From Fibrobacter succinogenes (lineage in GTDB: Bacteria > Fibrobacterota > Fibrobacteria > Fibrobacterales > Fibrobacteraceae), in NCBI GenBank assembly GCA_902756345.1, contig CACVQR010000012.1, positions 1 through 64,000 on the forward strand: 64,000 bases of DNA, read 5' to 3'. Every line of letters begins with the position of its first letter. The first letter of the stretch is position 1. Below are positions 7,735 to 17,160 of the stretch, one piece after another. Under the pieces are notes generated by a model. That model worked only from the letters and a program-made list of their open reading frames with translations. It was not told the origin of the DNA and searched no databases. Made by a program: the position numbers and the translations under genes.

Positions 7735-8718
7735 ATGAATCTTGACTTCAACCGCAGATTATCTATTGCCCCGATGCTCGACTGCACCGACCGCCACGAA
7801 AGGTATTTCTTGCGGTTACTGTCCAAGCACATCCTGCTCTACAGCGAAATGGTGACGACCAATGCGTTGCTGCATACCGATCCGGACCAGTTCCTGCGCC
7901 ATCAGGAATTCGAATACCCCGCGGTGCTGCAACTGGGCGGCTCTAATCCCGCCGATTTGGCCAAATGCAGCAAGATGGTCGAACAGTCCGGCTTTCAGGA
8001 AGTCAACCTGAATTGCGGCTGCCCTTCGGACCGCGTGCAGAACGGAAACTTCGGCGCGTGCCTCATGAAAGACAAGAACCTGGTCGCCGACTGCTTTAAG
8101 GCCATGCAAGACGCCGTGAGCATTCCCGTGTCTATCAAGTGCCGAATCGGTGTCGACGAATTCGATTCGTGGGACTTTTTCCGCGACTTTGTAGGTACCA
8201 TTGTCGATGCGGGTTGCCGCGTGTTCATTATTCACGCCCGCAAGGCGTGGCTCAAGGGCCTAAGTCCCAAGGAAAACCGCGAAGTTCCGCCGCTGCATTA
8301 CGACTTTGTGCACAAGCTCAAAGCCGAAATGCCGCAACTGAACATCTCGATTAACGGCGGCATCAAAACGCTTGACCAAGTGCAGGAACAGCTGCAGGAT
8401 TTGGACGGCGTGATGGTCGGTCGCGAAGCCTACGAAAATCCGTGGTTCCTGCGCGACGCCGACGAGCGCATTTTTGACGACACCTCCGCAGCAAAGCCCG
8501 AAAGCCGCAAAGCATTACTCGAGGCCTATCTCCCCTATGTAGAAATGGAAGCCGCCCGCGGAACGCCCGCCACCATTTTGGTGCGCCACCTGTACGGCCT
8601 TTTCAACGGTAAACCCGGCGCCCGCAAATACCGCCAGTACCTCGGCGAAAATGCCCCCAAAACAAACAACCCCGCGGAACTGATCCGCAGGGCTATGGAC
8701 TTGGTTACTGAGCCTTAG
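7735..8718 (+). CDS. dusA: tRNA-dihydrouridine synthase A
   Basis: FMN enzyme that reduces uridines in the tRNA D-loop. The 327 residues start with the SIAPMLDCTDRHERYFLRLL block; the catalytic Cys lies in EVNLNCGCPSDRVQNGNFG, the FMN-phosphate site is SINGGIKT and GVMVGREAYENPWF, and HARKAWLKGLSPKENREVPPL-type sequence is diagnostic of the DusA branch. Length is normal. Upstream (7622-7734) is a gap with repeated GACCTCA words. It converges on the lipoprotein gene ending at 8728 with only 9 nt between. Confidence 0.95.
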   Translation: MNLDFNRRLSIAPMLDCTDRHERYFLRLLSKHILLYSEMVTTNALLHTDPDQFLRHQEFEYPAVLQLGGSNPADLAKCSKMVEQSGFQEVNLNCGCPSDRVQNGNFGACLMKDKNLVADCFKAMQDAVSIPVSIKCRIGVDEFDSWDFFRDFVGTIVDAGCRVFIIHARKAWLKGLSPKENREVPPLHYDFVHKLKAEMPQLNISINGGIKTLDQVQEQLQDLDGVMVGREAYENPWFLRDADERIFDDTSAAKPESRKALLEAYLPYVEMEAARGTPATILVRHLYGLFNGKPGARKYRQYLGENAPKTNNPAELIRRAMDLVTEP

Positions 8719-8727
8719 TCTTTTTGA

Positions 8728-10221
8728 TTATTCAGCTTCCACGACTTCGACTTTCTTGGCGCTGAATTCCTTCGTGTCGATGCTCGAAATGGTAGAACCG
8801 TCGCCAAGGGAAATCTTGCGGATTTCTGCCGTATTGTACATGGCGACCCAAGCCGAGTTATTGTCGATAGCTACGACATCGTAGGGGTTTTCAGATTCAA
8901 AAGGTTGTTGCCAGTTAACAGCCTTTGCAGACACATTGATATTCGAAATGCTGCCCTTTCCTTTGCGATCGAGAACATACAATTTGCCGTTCACGGTCAC
9001 GATTTTCGTATCGCCAGAGAAGGCGATAGCGTCAACATCATCGCAGACACCTTTTTCTCCACCATCATCGACAACCCAATAGAGCTTGCCAGACGAATAG
9101 TCGGAGATATAAATGAACGTGTCAGCACCAACTACGGATATTCCTGCAGGCTGGTACATAAATCCTTCATACGTATCCGGATCGAGGTCCTTGAACATCG
9201 CGGTCAATTTGGTGCCATCATAGACGCGAACATTCATGTTCCCCATTTCATAGGTTTCCCAATCCATGAATCCACGGTCACCGATATAGAGTTTGCCAGA
9301 CGCATCCATAAAGAATCCGCCGGTCGCATCCGTAACGCCATCGATATTCTTCACGCTCTTGCTTGCAAGGTCCACTTCCACGACGGGCACCGATCCGTAG
9401 TACTTGTCGATTGCCACATAGCCTTTGCCCGTCTTGGCATTGACTTCAAACAAGGTTACACCGCCACCAAGTGCAGTACCGCTCACCCAAAGTTCAGACT
9501 TCTTTTTCTTCAGGTCAATCTTTTCAATACCGCGGTTATCGTCGGCATCGGTTCCCCAGGACTCATTGTATTCGCCATGGGTTGCCACATAGACGTTACC
9601 CTTCACAACCTTCACGGCCGACGGGTTCTTCGTCACAAGAGGAATGGTGTCAAGAAGAGTTCCGTCACTCAACTTGTAAAGGGCAAGCAAGCCGTTGTCG
9701 TTGAAAAGGGCGGTATAACCGTCATCTGACAGAGTATAACGCTGGAACACTGCAAACAGCGTGTCGCCCGAAACTTCGAGGTCAGCGGCATTCGGGGTTG
9801 TGGACAGGTACGTCACCTTCAGTTCGACAGAACTGCTGGACTGCGGTTCTTCAGAGGAACTGCTAGATTCAACCTTTTCACTAGAACTGGACTTATCGTC
9901 CTTCGTGCTGGAACTAGACTTTTCGTCCTTTGTGCTGGAGCTTGACTTTTCGTCCTTCTTTTCACTGGAGCTAGAAGTCACCTTTTCGGAGCTACTGGAC
10001 TTTTCGTCTTTTTTGACTGAGCTCGAGGACTTGTTCTTGCTGGACTTGGCCGAGCTGGAACTTTTGGCATCGTCAGAATCACTGCTGAGATCTTCGTCGT
10101 CCAGGCAGCTTTCGTTGTCCAAGCATTCAATGCTTGCCGAGGAACTGCTGTCGTCACCGCAAGCACTCATGAACAGCGCAAACGAGACCGATGCGAGTAA
10201 TGAGAGTATTTTTTTATTCAT
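8728..10221 (-). CDS. surface lipoprotein with Ser-rich stalk and beta-propeller, BtuG-like
   Basis: A 497-residue lipoprotein: signal peptide with lipobox FMSAC (Cys21), then about 110 residues of repeated Ser4 plus Lys/Glu/Asp blocks (a flexible stalk), then about 350 residues of NHL/YVTN-like repeats (NGLLALYKLSDGTLLDTIPL, GKLYIGDRGF, NGKLYVLDRKG) that predict a beta-propeller. It starts 41 nt after btuB in the same direction, behind AAAGGACAAACC, so it should be under the same cobalamin riboswitch. In Bacteroides the surface propeller BtuG sits beside BtuB and captures B12 with very high affinity. The same role is inferred here; similarity at sequence level has not been tested. Confidence 0.72.
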   Translation of the reverse strand: MNKKILSLLASVSFALFMSACGDDSSSSASIECLDNESCLDDEDLSSDSDDAKSSSSAKSSKNKSSSSVKKDEKSSSSEKVTSSSSEKKDEKSSSSTKDEKSSSSTKDDKSSSSEKVESSSSSEEPQSSSSVELKVTYLSTTPNAADLEVSGDTLFAVFQRYTLSDDGYTALFNDNGLLALYKLSDGTLLDTIPLVTKNPSAVKVVKGNVYVATHGEYNESWGTDADDNRGIEKIDLKKKKSELWVSGTALGGGVTLFEVNAKTGKGYVAIDKYYGSVPVVEVDLASKSVKNIDGVTDATGGFFMDASGKLYIGDRGFMDWETYEMGNMNVRVYDGTKLTAMFKDLDPDTYEGFMYQPAGISVVGADTFIYISDYSSGKLYWVVDDGGEKGVCDDVDAIAFSGDTKIVTVNGKLYVLDRKGKGSISNINVSAKAVNWQQPFESENPYDVVAIDNNSAWVAMYNTAEIRKISLGDGSTISSIDTKEFSAKKVEVVEAE

Positions 10222-10262
10222 GGTTTGTCCTTTTCTGGCTTTACGCTATTTTAGCGCGGGGG

Positions 10263-12356
10263 CTAGAACCCCTGTATGATTGTGAACTTGTATTCCCTAC
10301 CCGGCGCCGGGTAGGGGGTATAAATGTTCCGATAGGTTTCGTCCGATATATTGTTGACGGCAAAAACTAGGCGAGTCTTATCCCACGGCAACCAAGAAAG
10401 TGATGCGTGGTAATGCGTTACCGAAGGCTGCCTCGTAAAATTCAGTCGGTCACTGAAAATCCGGGTTCTATACGTCATCTGGAACGTTGCACTCAAATCA
10501 AACGGCAAAAAGAGCGTACCTTCGGCAAAATAGCTGCGAACGGGTTCTCCCGGCAAAAGGTTTCCTTTATAGGCCATATTTTTTCCTTCTTCACGCGGGT
10601 CCTGGAAGGTGGCCCGCAATACGGTCTGGAACATTTTTACCGGACGGCTTTCCAGTTCAAGTTCAACACCACGAATGCACGATTCATTAATATTGAACGC
10701 TTTCATCAGGTTTCCGCTCGTAACCCAATATATTCCGTTTTCCGCATGCGTTTCAAAATAGGTTGCACGCAACAGAGAACGCTTTTGAGGGGTCGACAAA
10801 TAAACCCCTGCCGAAAACCTGAGAGCCGATTCGTCTTTAAGCGAAGGACTAGAAAGCATTCCCGCATACACTCCATAAAGTTCCATCAGCTGGGGTTGCC
10901 TAAAAAATCGTCCAACCGAAACATTGGCTCCGAACCACGAATCCTGCTTTCCGAATTTCGCCTGAACCAATCCGCCCATATTCAAATCGCGGTCGGTCGA
11001 CTCGTTTACCTGAGCCATTCCTGTTGACATCAGGACCCTTCCGCCACCAATGTCATCTATAGACTTAAGGATGTTTCCTTCGGCAAAAAGACTGAACCAT
11101 TCAAAAAAGCGATATTCTATATTGCCCGCAAGATTCCCCGTATATCGGTTCACTTCGAAATCTTGCAAAGTCCCGCGGGATTCCCAATATTCAGCACTTC
11201 CCGACACCCTCAAAAACGCTTCAAACTGTCCAAAAACAAGATTTGCCGAAACATCGGGAATCAACCTGTACCCCGCAAGTCCAAATTCCCTATAATTCTG
11301 CGACAAAAAACCAATTTTATCAAGCGGATAATACGATGCCGAAATATTTTTTTCAAATTTCCCGGTAACACCCGTTTCTACGAGCAGATGATTGAAATAT
11401 TCCGGGGTTTCTAGGCGGTACGCAAATTGGCCCATATCCCCCGTAAATTTTGCAACGACTGTCTGCAAATCCTCGGTGCCGGGGTTTCCGGCCTCCGTAT
11501 GGATTACATTACCCGAAAGCGTCGAAAAATAGCCGCCACCATGAAGCATTCGATACTGCACATTTCCTGAATATTCCGTGAACTGGGCATTTCTTCGTTT
11601 GTCCTTAAAATCGTCATTGTCGTTATAAAGAGTGCCATTGCGATTCTTGAATTCATAATCATTATCGCTATGGCGCATCGACGCTGTCGCCGAGAACTGC
11701 ACGCTATCTTTTACTGTGGCTATTACCTGTGCAGAACCCTCGAATGAATGGTGAGAGCCATAACTCGCCAAAACACGTCCTGTAGGATTACGCATCGCAC
11801 GAACGGAATTTTTGGTGATAAAGTTAATGGCACCGCCTATCCCGGCTCCCCCAAACTTGGCAGGCACCCGGTCCTTATAGATTTCGATTTTCTCGATATT
11901 ATTGAGATCGATTGCTCCAAGGTCTACTGCACCGCCGCTTGCGTCATTGAGCGGCATTCCGTCAATACAAATCAAGATGTTCCTTGCCGCAATGCCACGG
12001 ATGCTCACCGTCTGAAAGCTACCCATGCCCCCTTGCGTATAGCTCTGAATTCCTGAAAGTGACGACAATATTTCTGCAGCAGACAGGCCACGGCCTTCCC
12101 AGGCGGACGGCTGGATTTCCATATAGTCCGTACCAGAAACGGCAACACCACTCACCGAGGGAGCAGAAACCTCGCTCAAGCCCAAATCTTGCGTTGAAGA
12201 ATTTTCATCGACCGCGACTGATTTTGCCGAAATAACCGAAACATCCTCCAGGGAATTGCCCGAAGGTTCCGCAAAGGCGCCACAAAGCCCACCCCCAATA
12301 AGCGAGCAGCTAAGGACCGCAGCTCGTGCGGCCTTTAAGAAAGACGTCGTTCGCAT
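10263..12356 (-). CDS. btuB: TonB-dependent cobalamin receptor
   Basis: Outer-membrane gated channel for vitamin B12. The 697-residue protein has a signal peptide (about 1-29), a plug domain (about 75-190; SAAEILSSLSGIQSYTQGG, SIRGIAARNILICIDGMPLN, IEKIEIYKD) and a 22-strand-type barrel ending in Phe (KFTIIQGF). Start ATG 12356 follows GAGGAACG. The substrate is assigned from the cobalamin riboswitch in its 5' leader and the propeller lipoprotein encoded next. TonB/ExbB and the BtuCDF transporter are not in this window. Confidence 0.9.
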   Translation of the reverse strand: MRTTSFLKAARAAVLSCSLIGGGLCGAFAEPSGNSLEDVSVISAKSVAVDENSSTQDLGLSEVSAPSVSGVAVSGTDYMEIQPSAWEGRGLSAAEILSSLSGIQSYTQGGMGSFQTVSIRGIAARNILICIDGMPLNDASGGAVDLGAIDLNNIEKIEIYKDRVPAKFGGAGIGGAINFITKNSVRAMRNPTGRVLASYGSHHSFEGSAQVIATVKDSVQFSATASMRHSDNDYEFKNRNGTLYNDNDDFKDKRRNAQFTEYSGNVQYRMLHGGGYFSTLSGNVIHTEAGNPGTEDLQTVVAKFTGDMGQFAYRLETPEYFNHLLVETGVTGKFEKNISASYYPLDKIGFLSQNYREFGLAGYRLIPDVSANLVFGQFEAFLRVSGSAEYWESRGTLQDFEVNRYTGNLAGNIEYRFFEWFSLFAEGNILKSIDDIGGGRVLMSTGMAQVNESTDRDLNMGGLVQAKFGKQDSWFGANVSVGRFFRQPQLMELYGVYAGMLSSPSLKDESALRFSAGVYLSTPQKRSLLRATYFETHAENGIYWVTSGNLMKAFNINESCIRGVELELESRPVKMFQTVLRATFQDPREEGKNMAYKGNLLPGEPVRSYFAEGTLFLPFDLSATFQMTYRTRIFSDRLNFTRQPSVTHYHASLSWLPWDKTRLVFAVNNISDETYRNIYTPYPAPGREYKFTIIQGF

Positions 12357-12371
12357 CGTTCCTCAAAAAGC

Positions 12372-12556
12372 GTTTCCCACAGTTCTTCTGGCTCGGGGCT
12401 CACTCTACTCCCGGCTCCTTCACATCGCAAGCGACATTGGTTCATGCCGGTTTCGTCCTCCCTTACAGCGGCGCGACCGCTCCCGGTTTTCACGGGATTC
12501 TCTCCTTGCGGGCCACCCAGTAGGGCTCCCGCATGGGCTTTTCAGGGCACAGGAAA
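12372..12556 (-). promoter_or_regulatory. cobalamin (adenosylcobalamin-class) riboswitch
   Basis: On the minus strand the leader shows the conserved core: GGTGGCCCGC, then GAATCCCGTGAAAACCGGG, AGCGGTCGCGCCGCTGTAA, a peripheral hairpin GTCGCTTGCGAT, and the B12-box variant GAGCCAGAAGAACTG (12380-12394). It ends about 20 nt before the btuB ATG, with no terminator U-tract between, so control of ribosome access is more likely than termination. A TATATTTG box at 12568-12575 is the likely promoter. Confidence 0.92.
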
Positions 12557-12567
12557 CTTTTCGCTTT

Positions 12568-12575
12568 CAAATATA
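12568..12575 (-). promoter_or_regulatory. -7 promoter box of the btuB leader
   Basis: TATATTTG on the minus strand, an exact TAnnTTTG match, 12 nt upstream of the riboswitch. No TTG at the expected distance. Confidence 0.5.
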
Positions 12576-12608
12576 GAAATATTTTTACAATTTGCTATAT
12601 TTACGCCC

Positions 12609-13625
12609 ATGACAGCAGAAGAACTCTACAAACGTCTCAGCACCATTCAGCCGGGCACCGTCCTTTGCACCTATTCCATGGAAAAGTGCGAACAGATGCT
12701 CCCCCTCATCAACGAAATCAACGAGCTGAAAAAGGAACGCGACGCCGTGATCCTCGCCCACAGCTATGTTGCCCCCGAAATCATTCTGGGCGTGGCCGAC
12801 TATGACGGCGACAGTTTCAAGCTGAGCCAGGACGCCACCAAGGTAAGCGCGAAGACAATCGTGTTCTCTGCCGTGCGCTTTATGGGCGAAACCGCCAAAA
12901 TTTTGAACCCCACCAAGGACGTTCTGATTCCGGGCCCGCTCACGGGTTGCAGCCTCGCCGACTCCATTACCGGCGCCGAGGTCAAGGCACTCCGCGAAAA
13001 GTACCCCGACCACACCTTCGTGTGCTACATCAACACCACCGCCGACGTGAAGGCGAACTGCGACGTGTGCGTCACCAGCAGCAACGTGATGAAGATTGTC
13101 TCTAGCCTCGAAAACGACAAGATCGTGTTCGTGCCCGATGGTCTCATGGGCCAGAACCTGATCGACGAAATGCAGAAGCGCGGCATCAAGAAAGAAATCG
13201 TGCTCCACAGCGGCTGCTGCTACGTTCACGAGACCTACGATTCCGAACTCATCAATTTCTTCCGCAGCCAGAACCCGGGCCTCAAGGTCGTAAGCCACCC
13301 CGAATGCCACCCGGGCGTCGCCCTCCTCAGCGACTACGTGGGCAGCACCGGCCAGATGGTGAACTACATCAAGGAACAGCCCGAAGGTACGCCCTTCCTG
13401 CTCCTCACCGAATGCGGCCTGAACGCTCGCATGCAGTACGAATTTCCGAACAAGACCTTCATTGGCAGCTGCAGCATGTGCAAGTACATGAAGTCGAATT
13501 CGCTCGAAAACATTTTGGAAACCTTGCGTCATCCGGAAAAGGCTCAGCACGTAGAACTTGACGAAGCAACCCGCGTTGCCGCCAAAAAGTGCATCGACGC
13601 CATGTTCTACTATGCCAGCAAATAA
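12609..13625 (+). CDS. nadA: quinolinate synthase
   Basis: 4Fe-4S enzyme that condenses iminoaspartate with dihydroxyacetone phosphate to quinolinate for NAD synthesis. Starting at ATG 12609 the protein is 338 residues; longer readings from 12444 run through the riboswitch DNA and are not real. Cluster-ligand regions are CDVCVTSSN, LTECGLNAR and GSCSMCKYM, and substrate motifs AHSYVAPEI, SAVRFMGETAKIL and SHPECHPGV are present. TATATTTA (12596-12603) is 5 nt from the ATG, so the message is nearly leaderless. Divergent from btuB; nadB and nadC are not adjacent. Confidence 0.96.
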   Translation: MTAEELYKRLSTIQPGTVLCTYSMEKCEQMLPLINEINELKKERDAVILAHSYVAPEIILGVADYDGDSFKLSQDATKVSAKTIVFSAVRFMGETAKILNPTKDVLIPGPLTGCSLADSITGAEVKALREKYPDHTFVCYINTTADVKANCDVCVTSSNVMKIVSSLENDKIVFVPDGLMGQNLIDEMQKRGIKKEIVLHSGCCYVHETYDSELINFFRSQNPGLKVVSHPECHPGVALLSDYVGSTGQMVNYIKEQPEGTPFLLLTECGLNARMQYEFPNKTFIGSCSMCKYMKSNSLENILETLRHPEKAQHVELDEATRVAAKKCIDAMFYYASK

Positions 13626-13649
13626 GGGTTATTGGTTAGGGGTTAAAAA

Positions 13650-14321
13650 ATGAAAAAACTGAAAGTCATCGCACTGTTCGTCTGCCTATTGGCTGGCTTT
13701 ACCTTCGCCGAAGATTATTACTGGCCGCGCACCTACTATGTAAGCGCAGGCTTTGGCGCGCAGGTTTCCAAGGGCGACTTTAACGACCGCGTCCTTTCCG
13801 GCAAAGATACCGCCGGAGTCAAGGGCGACATTCACCCGCCTTCAATCGCGTTTACTGCAGCACCCGATTTCATGGTGGGCGTGAACCTCGGAGCATTCAC
13901 CTTCGGGCTCGGATTCCAGTATTGGAAATCGGAACAAGACATCATCGGGTTTCCCGAAGACTCCTACCAGCAGGACGTGCGCATTTGGCGTGCCGGACTT
14001 GAAGTTACATACAACTTATTCTATCCGGAATTTTTCCAGATCGGTCTTGGCGCAGGCTATTCTTACAGCAGCGTGAAATCTGAAAATTCCGCCTTCTTCG
14101 GGAGCGACGTCTACGACTCTGAATTTATGGGTTCTGCAGTCGCCTTCATTGCAAACATCCACTATTACATTACCGAAAATCTGGCCATGGTTCCGGCCAT
14201 CAAGATTTACGAAAACTGGTTCAAGAACGTGCATTGTTCTAGAATCGACAACAATGATCTAGACCCGTATTTGTGGCAGTCATTCGTTTTTGCCAGCGTT
14301 TCGGTGCAGTACCAATTTTAA
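13650..14321 (+). CDS. outer-membrane beta-barrel protein
   Basis: A 223-residue protein with a signal peptide (MKKLKVIALFVCLLAGFTFA, cleavage before EDYYW) and alternating hydrophobic strands rich in Tyr, Phe and Gly, ending in VSVQYQF with the C-terminal aromatic residue used for BAM recognition. It has the size of an 8-strand barrel of the OmpA/OmpW type. It follows nadA by 24 nt but no functional link is evident. A terminator follows at 14327. Confidence 0.75.
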   Translation: MKKLKVIALFVCLLAGFTFAEDYYWPRTYYVSAGFGAQVSKGDFNDRVLSGKDTAGVKGDIHPPSIAFTAAPDFMVGVNLGAFTFGLGFQYWKSEQDIIGFPEDSYQQDVRIWRAGLEVTYNLFYPEFFQIGLGAGYSYSSVKSENSAFFGSDVYDSEFMGSAVAFIANIHYYITENLAMVPAIKIYENWFKNVHCSRIDNNDLDPYLWQSFVFASVSVQYQF

Positions 14322-14326
14322 CACAG

Positions 14327-14347
14327 GGCGCCCAAGCGGCGCCTTTT
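14327..14347 (+). terminator. probable terminator
   Basis: GGCGCC-CAAGC-GGCGCC followed by TTTT, 5 nt after the outer-membrane protein stop codon. A second hairpin TTGCCC-TAAA-GGGCAA follows at once. Confidence 0.6.
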
Positions 14348-14371
14348 CTAATTTGCCCTAAAGGGCAAGAT

Positions 14372-14430
14372 AGTGCAGCTCGGCAATGCAAGTTTCAGCA
14401 AGCTAAACTTGCGCTGCACTCGCTTTTTTC
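14372..14430 (+). repeat. nested inverted repeat with T-tract upstream of the next gene
   Basis: AGTGCAGC pairs with GCTGCACT (14372-14379 with 14413-14420) and, inside, GCAAGTTT pairs with AAACTTGC (14388-14395 with 14405-14412). CGCTTTTTTC follows. The structure is terminator-like and overlaps the promoter TTG at 14409. Confidence 0.65.
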
Positions 14431-14438
14431 TATATTTG
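14409..14438 (+). promoter_or_regulatory. promoter of the DUF6588-like gene
   Basis: TTG at 14409-14411, 19-nt spacer, TATATTTG at 14431-14438, then ATG at 14446 with no Shine-Dalgarno. Confidence 0.65.
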
Positions 14439-14445
14439 GCGCCGT

Positions 14446-15585
14446 ATGAAAAAGCTATTTCTCGCAGCGCTTATTATGGGAGCCGCAGCAGCAACCGCTA
14501 TGGACGATAGCGGTTGGGCCACCCAGTTTGAATCCATGTCCGCGTTCGACAGCCAATACGGCAATCGTTCCGGTTACGTCAAGCCCATTATCGACAACCT
14601 GGGCAACGTGCTCAACAGCAACTGGTATGCAAGCGCTTCCGTACCGCAGAGTTTCACCTTCGAAGCGGGCCTTCCGATTTCAATCATTCCCATTGGCGAT
14701 GACGACAAGAGCTACGATGGCAAGCCGACTATCTTTGGCGACCACGGCAACCCGGAAGCACCTTCCGACACCATTTACGGAATCAAGACCCTGAACGGTC
14801 TCGGCGTATTCACCTACCCCTACCTGCAAATGGGCGCAAGCTTCTACCACTTCAGAGCCGTACTCCGCATGATGTACCTGCCCTCCATCAGCGACCTCCG
14901 TAAATTCAGCCTGTTCGGCATCGGATTCCAGTACAGCTTCGGACACTTCTTCCAGTACATGCTCCCGAAAGCCGCCCAGCCGTTTGACGTGAGCATTGTT
15001 TACGGTTACAATTCCAGCAGCATCGGCTACCGCCCCGACGAATTCGATGGCAAGCTTGGCCTCGATGTTTCTACGCACAACTTCACGTTCGTTTTCGGTT
15101 ACAAGCCCGTCAACTTCTTCGAAGTCATGATGTCGCTTGGCTACCAGAGTGCCGAAATGCTGTCTTATGGCGAACTCTACCAGATTGACCCTTACACCAA
15201 CTTCAGAAAGAACGAAATCTACCCCGACATTACCGTCAAGGGCAACAACGGATTCCGTTTCGGCATTGCAATCGCCTTGCAAATCAACTCGTTCCACCCG
15301 GTTCTCGGCTACGATTACGCCGGCAAGTCCAGTTTCACGACAAACGTGCTCTACTTCAAGTCGCAATTCGGCAAGGATAAGACTCCCGACGAAATTGCCA
15401 AGGATAAGGGTTATGTCCGCGGCGGGAACGTGAAAACGCAATCCAGCGAAACCGAGGCCCCGGTAGAACAAGCCCCCGCCATAGAAGAAACTCCGGCTGA
15501 TGAACCGGTTGAGGCGCCCGAAGCCCCCGCAGTAGAAGAAAGTTCAGCAGAAACCTCTAACGACGACTCTTTTAACGAGGAATAA
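14446..15585 (+). CDS. DUF6588-like exported outer-membrane protein
   Basis: A 379-residue protein: signal peptide (about 1-18), an N-terminal region SGYVKPIIDNLGNVLNSNWY typical of the DUF6588 family, and a barrel-like body with many aromatic strands (ALRM, GIGFQYSFGHFFQYML, FEVMMSLGYQSAEML). The last 55 residues are an acidic Glu/Pro/Ala tail (EAPVEQAPAIEETPADEPVE) that is low complexity and probably disordered. Function unknown. Its promoter (14409-14438) leaves almost no 5' leader. Confidence 0.7.
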   Translation: MKKLFLAALIMGAAAATAMDDSGWATQFESMSAFDSQYGNRSGYVKPIIDNLGNVLNSNWYASASVPQSFTFEAGLPISIIPIGDDDKSYDGKPTIFGDHGNPEAPSDTIYGIKTLNGLGVFTYPYLQMGASFYHFRAVLRMMYLPSISDLRKFSLFGIGFQYSFGHFFQYMLPKAAQPFDVSIVYGYNSSSIGYRPDEFDGKLGLDVSTHNFTFVFGYKPVNFFEVMMSLGYQSAEMLSYGELYQIDPYTNFRKNEIYPDITVKGNNGFRFGIAIALQINSFHPVLGYDYAGKSSFTTNVLYFKSQFGKDKTPDEIAKDKGYVRGGNVKTQSSETEAPVEQAPAIEETPADEPVEAPEAPAVEESSAETSNDDSFNEE

Positions 15586-15624
15586 AAACTTCCTACTTTT
15601 AACTTAAAACAAAGAAGGCATCAC

Positions 15625-17160
15625 ATGATTACATTCCTAATCGGTATCGCGATTCTTATCGGCGGATACTTTACTTACGGAAAATTCGTTGAACATGTCT
15701 TCGGCCCCGACGACCGCAAGACTCCCGCCCTCGAAAACCCGGATGGCGTTGACCGCGTTCCCATGGCGCACTGGAAAAACGTCCTTATCCAGCTTTTGAA
15801 CATTGCAGGCATCGGTCCTGTGATTGGCGTGATTTTGGGCATCAAGTTCGGCGCCATCGTGTTCATTCTGCTCCCGCTCGGAAACGTGCTCGGCGGAGCG
15901 GTCCACGACTATTTTAGCGGCATGGTCAGCATGCGCAATAACGGCTACAACGTGCCGGCACTTTCCCGCAAGTTCCTGGGCAAGGGTCCAGCCAAGGTCG
16001 TGATGACGCTTATTTCGGTCGCCCTGATTTTGGTGGGCGCCGTCTTCACCAACACGCCTGCCGCTTTGATTAACACACCAATTCTTGCGGGCTCTGCCGT
16101 GTCGCCCACCTTGTTCTGGGTCGCGGTCGCCTGCATTTTCGCCTACTACTTTGCGAGCACCTTCTTCCCCATCGATAAAATTATCGGACGTATCTACCCA
16201 ATTTTCGGTGCACTCCTGATTCTTGCCTCTCTCGCCATTTTCGTGGGAATCGTCCCGAACCTGAACGTACTCGACGAATTCTGCTTTAGCGACATCATGA
16301 GCAACTTCCACAAGCATCCGGCTGGTCAGCCAATCATCCCGATGCTCTTCGTGACGATTGCTTGCGGTATCATTAGCGGTTTCCACAGCACGCAGAGCCC
16401 GCTTGTCGCCCGCACTGAAGTCACCGAAAGAACAGGCCGTCAGACATTCTACGGCATGATGATTATCGAAGGCCTGATCGGCATGGTTTGGGCCGCCGGC
16501 GGCATGTTCATTTACCACCAGATGCCGGAACTCTTGACCGGCGCTTCGGGCGTCAAGGTCTTGAGCGTCCTCGTTTCTACCGTGATTCCCTGGGCTCCGA
16601 TTTCGATTCTCGTTGTCGTGGGCGTGATTGTCCTTGCTATCACCAGTGGCGACACTAGCCTTAGAAGCCTACGCCTCACGATTGCAGAACTCACCGGCAT
16701 GGAACAGACCTCCATTCGCAACCGTCTGCTCCTTACTGTGCCTATGTTCGCCATTTGCGCCATCATCATCTTCTGGAGCAACCTGAACCCCGAAGGATTC
16801 AACATCCTGTGGAATTACTTTAGCTGGAGTAACCAGCTCATGGCAGTGTGCAGCCTTTGCGTGGCCACGGTTTACCTGCGCAGCAAAAAGAAGAACTTCT
16901 GGATTGCACTCATTCCGTGCATGTTCATGACCTTCATTACTTGCGACTATATTCTTTGGGTGAGCCCCGAAAACCTGAAGGGTGCTCCGCTGGGCTTCGG
17001 TCTCGACTACAAGACCGCCCTTGTGATTGCCCTGCACGACGCCGTCATTCTCGGATTCCTGCTTTGCACTAGGGGCAAGACGCTCACCAAGATGGAAGGT
17101 TTCGATCCTGACCGCTGGAACCCCGAACTGGACGAAGGCAAGGTCCCCAAAGCTCAATAA
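15625..17160 (+). CDS. cstA: CstA-family carbon-starvation transporter
   Basis: Polytopic inner-membrane protein that takes up peptides or pyruvate during starvation. The 511 residues carry about 13-15 hydrophobic segments; motifs ALENPDGVDRVPMAHWKNVL, LLNIAGIGPVIGVILG and GGAVHDYFSGMVSMRNNG near the N-terminus are typical of the short CstA form, and HSTQSPLVARTEVTERTGRQ is typical of the centre. The stop codon abuts the recD2 ATG directly, so the two may be co-transcribed although the functions are unrelated. GAAGGCATCAC precedes the start. Confidence 0.9.
   Translation: MITFLIGIAILIGGYFTYGKFVEHVFGPDDRKTPALENPDGVDRVPMAHWKNVLIQLLNIAGIGPVIGVILGIKFGAIVFILLPLGNVLGGAVHDYFSGMVSMRNNGYNVPALSRKFLGKGPAKVVMTLISVALILVGAVFTNTPAALINTPILAGSAVSPTLFWVAVACIFAYYFASTFFPIDKIIGRIYPIFGALLILASLAIFVGIVPNLNVLDEFCFSDIMSNFHKHPAGQPIIPMLFVTIACGIISGFHSTQSPLVARTEVTERTGRQTFYGMMIIEGLIGMVWAAGGMFIYHQMPELLTGASGVKVLSVLVSTVIPWAPISILVVVGVIVLAITSGDTSLRSLRLTIAELTGMEQTSIRNRLLLTVPMFAICAIIIFWSNLNPEGFNILWNYFSWSNQLMAVCSLCVATVYLRSKKKNFWIALIPCMFMTFITCDYILWVSPENLKGAPLGFGLDYKTALVIALHDAVILGFLLCTRGKTLTKMEGFDPDRWNPELDEGKVPKAQ

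Noticed and set aside
9890-10080. Ser-codon repeats in the propeller lipoprotein as a minisatellite element
   Set aside because: They form the in-frame stalk typical of Fibrobacter lipoproteins.
12444-12608. N-terminal extension of nadA
   Set aside because: The extension is encoded by the cobalamin riboswitch region and lacks similarity to NadA; ATG 12609 gives the normal protein.
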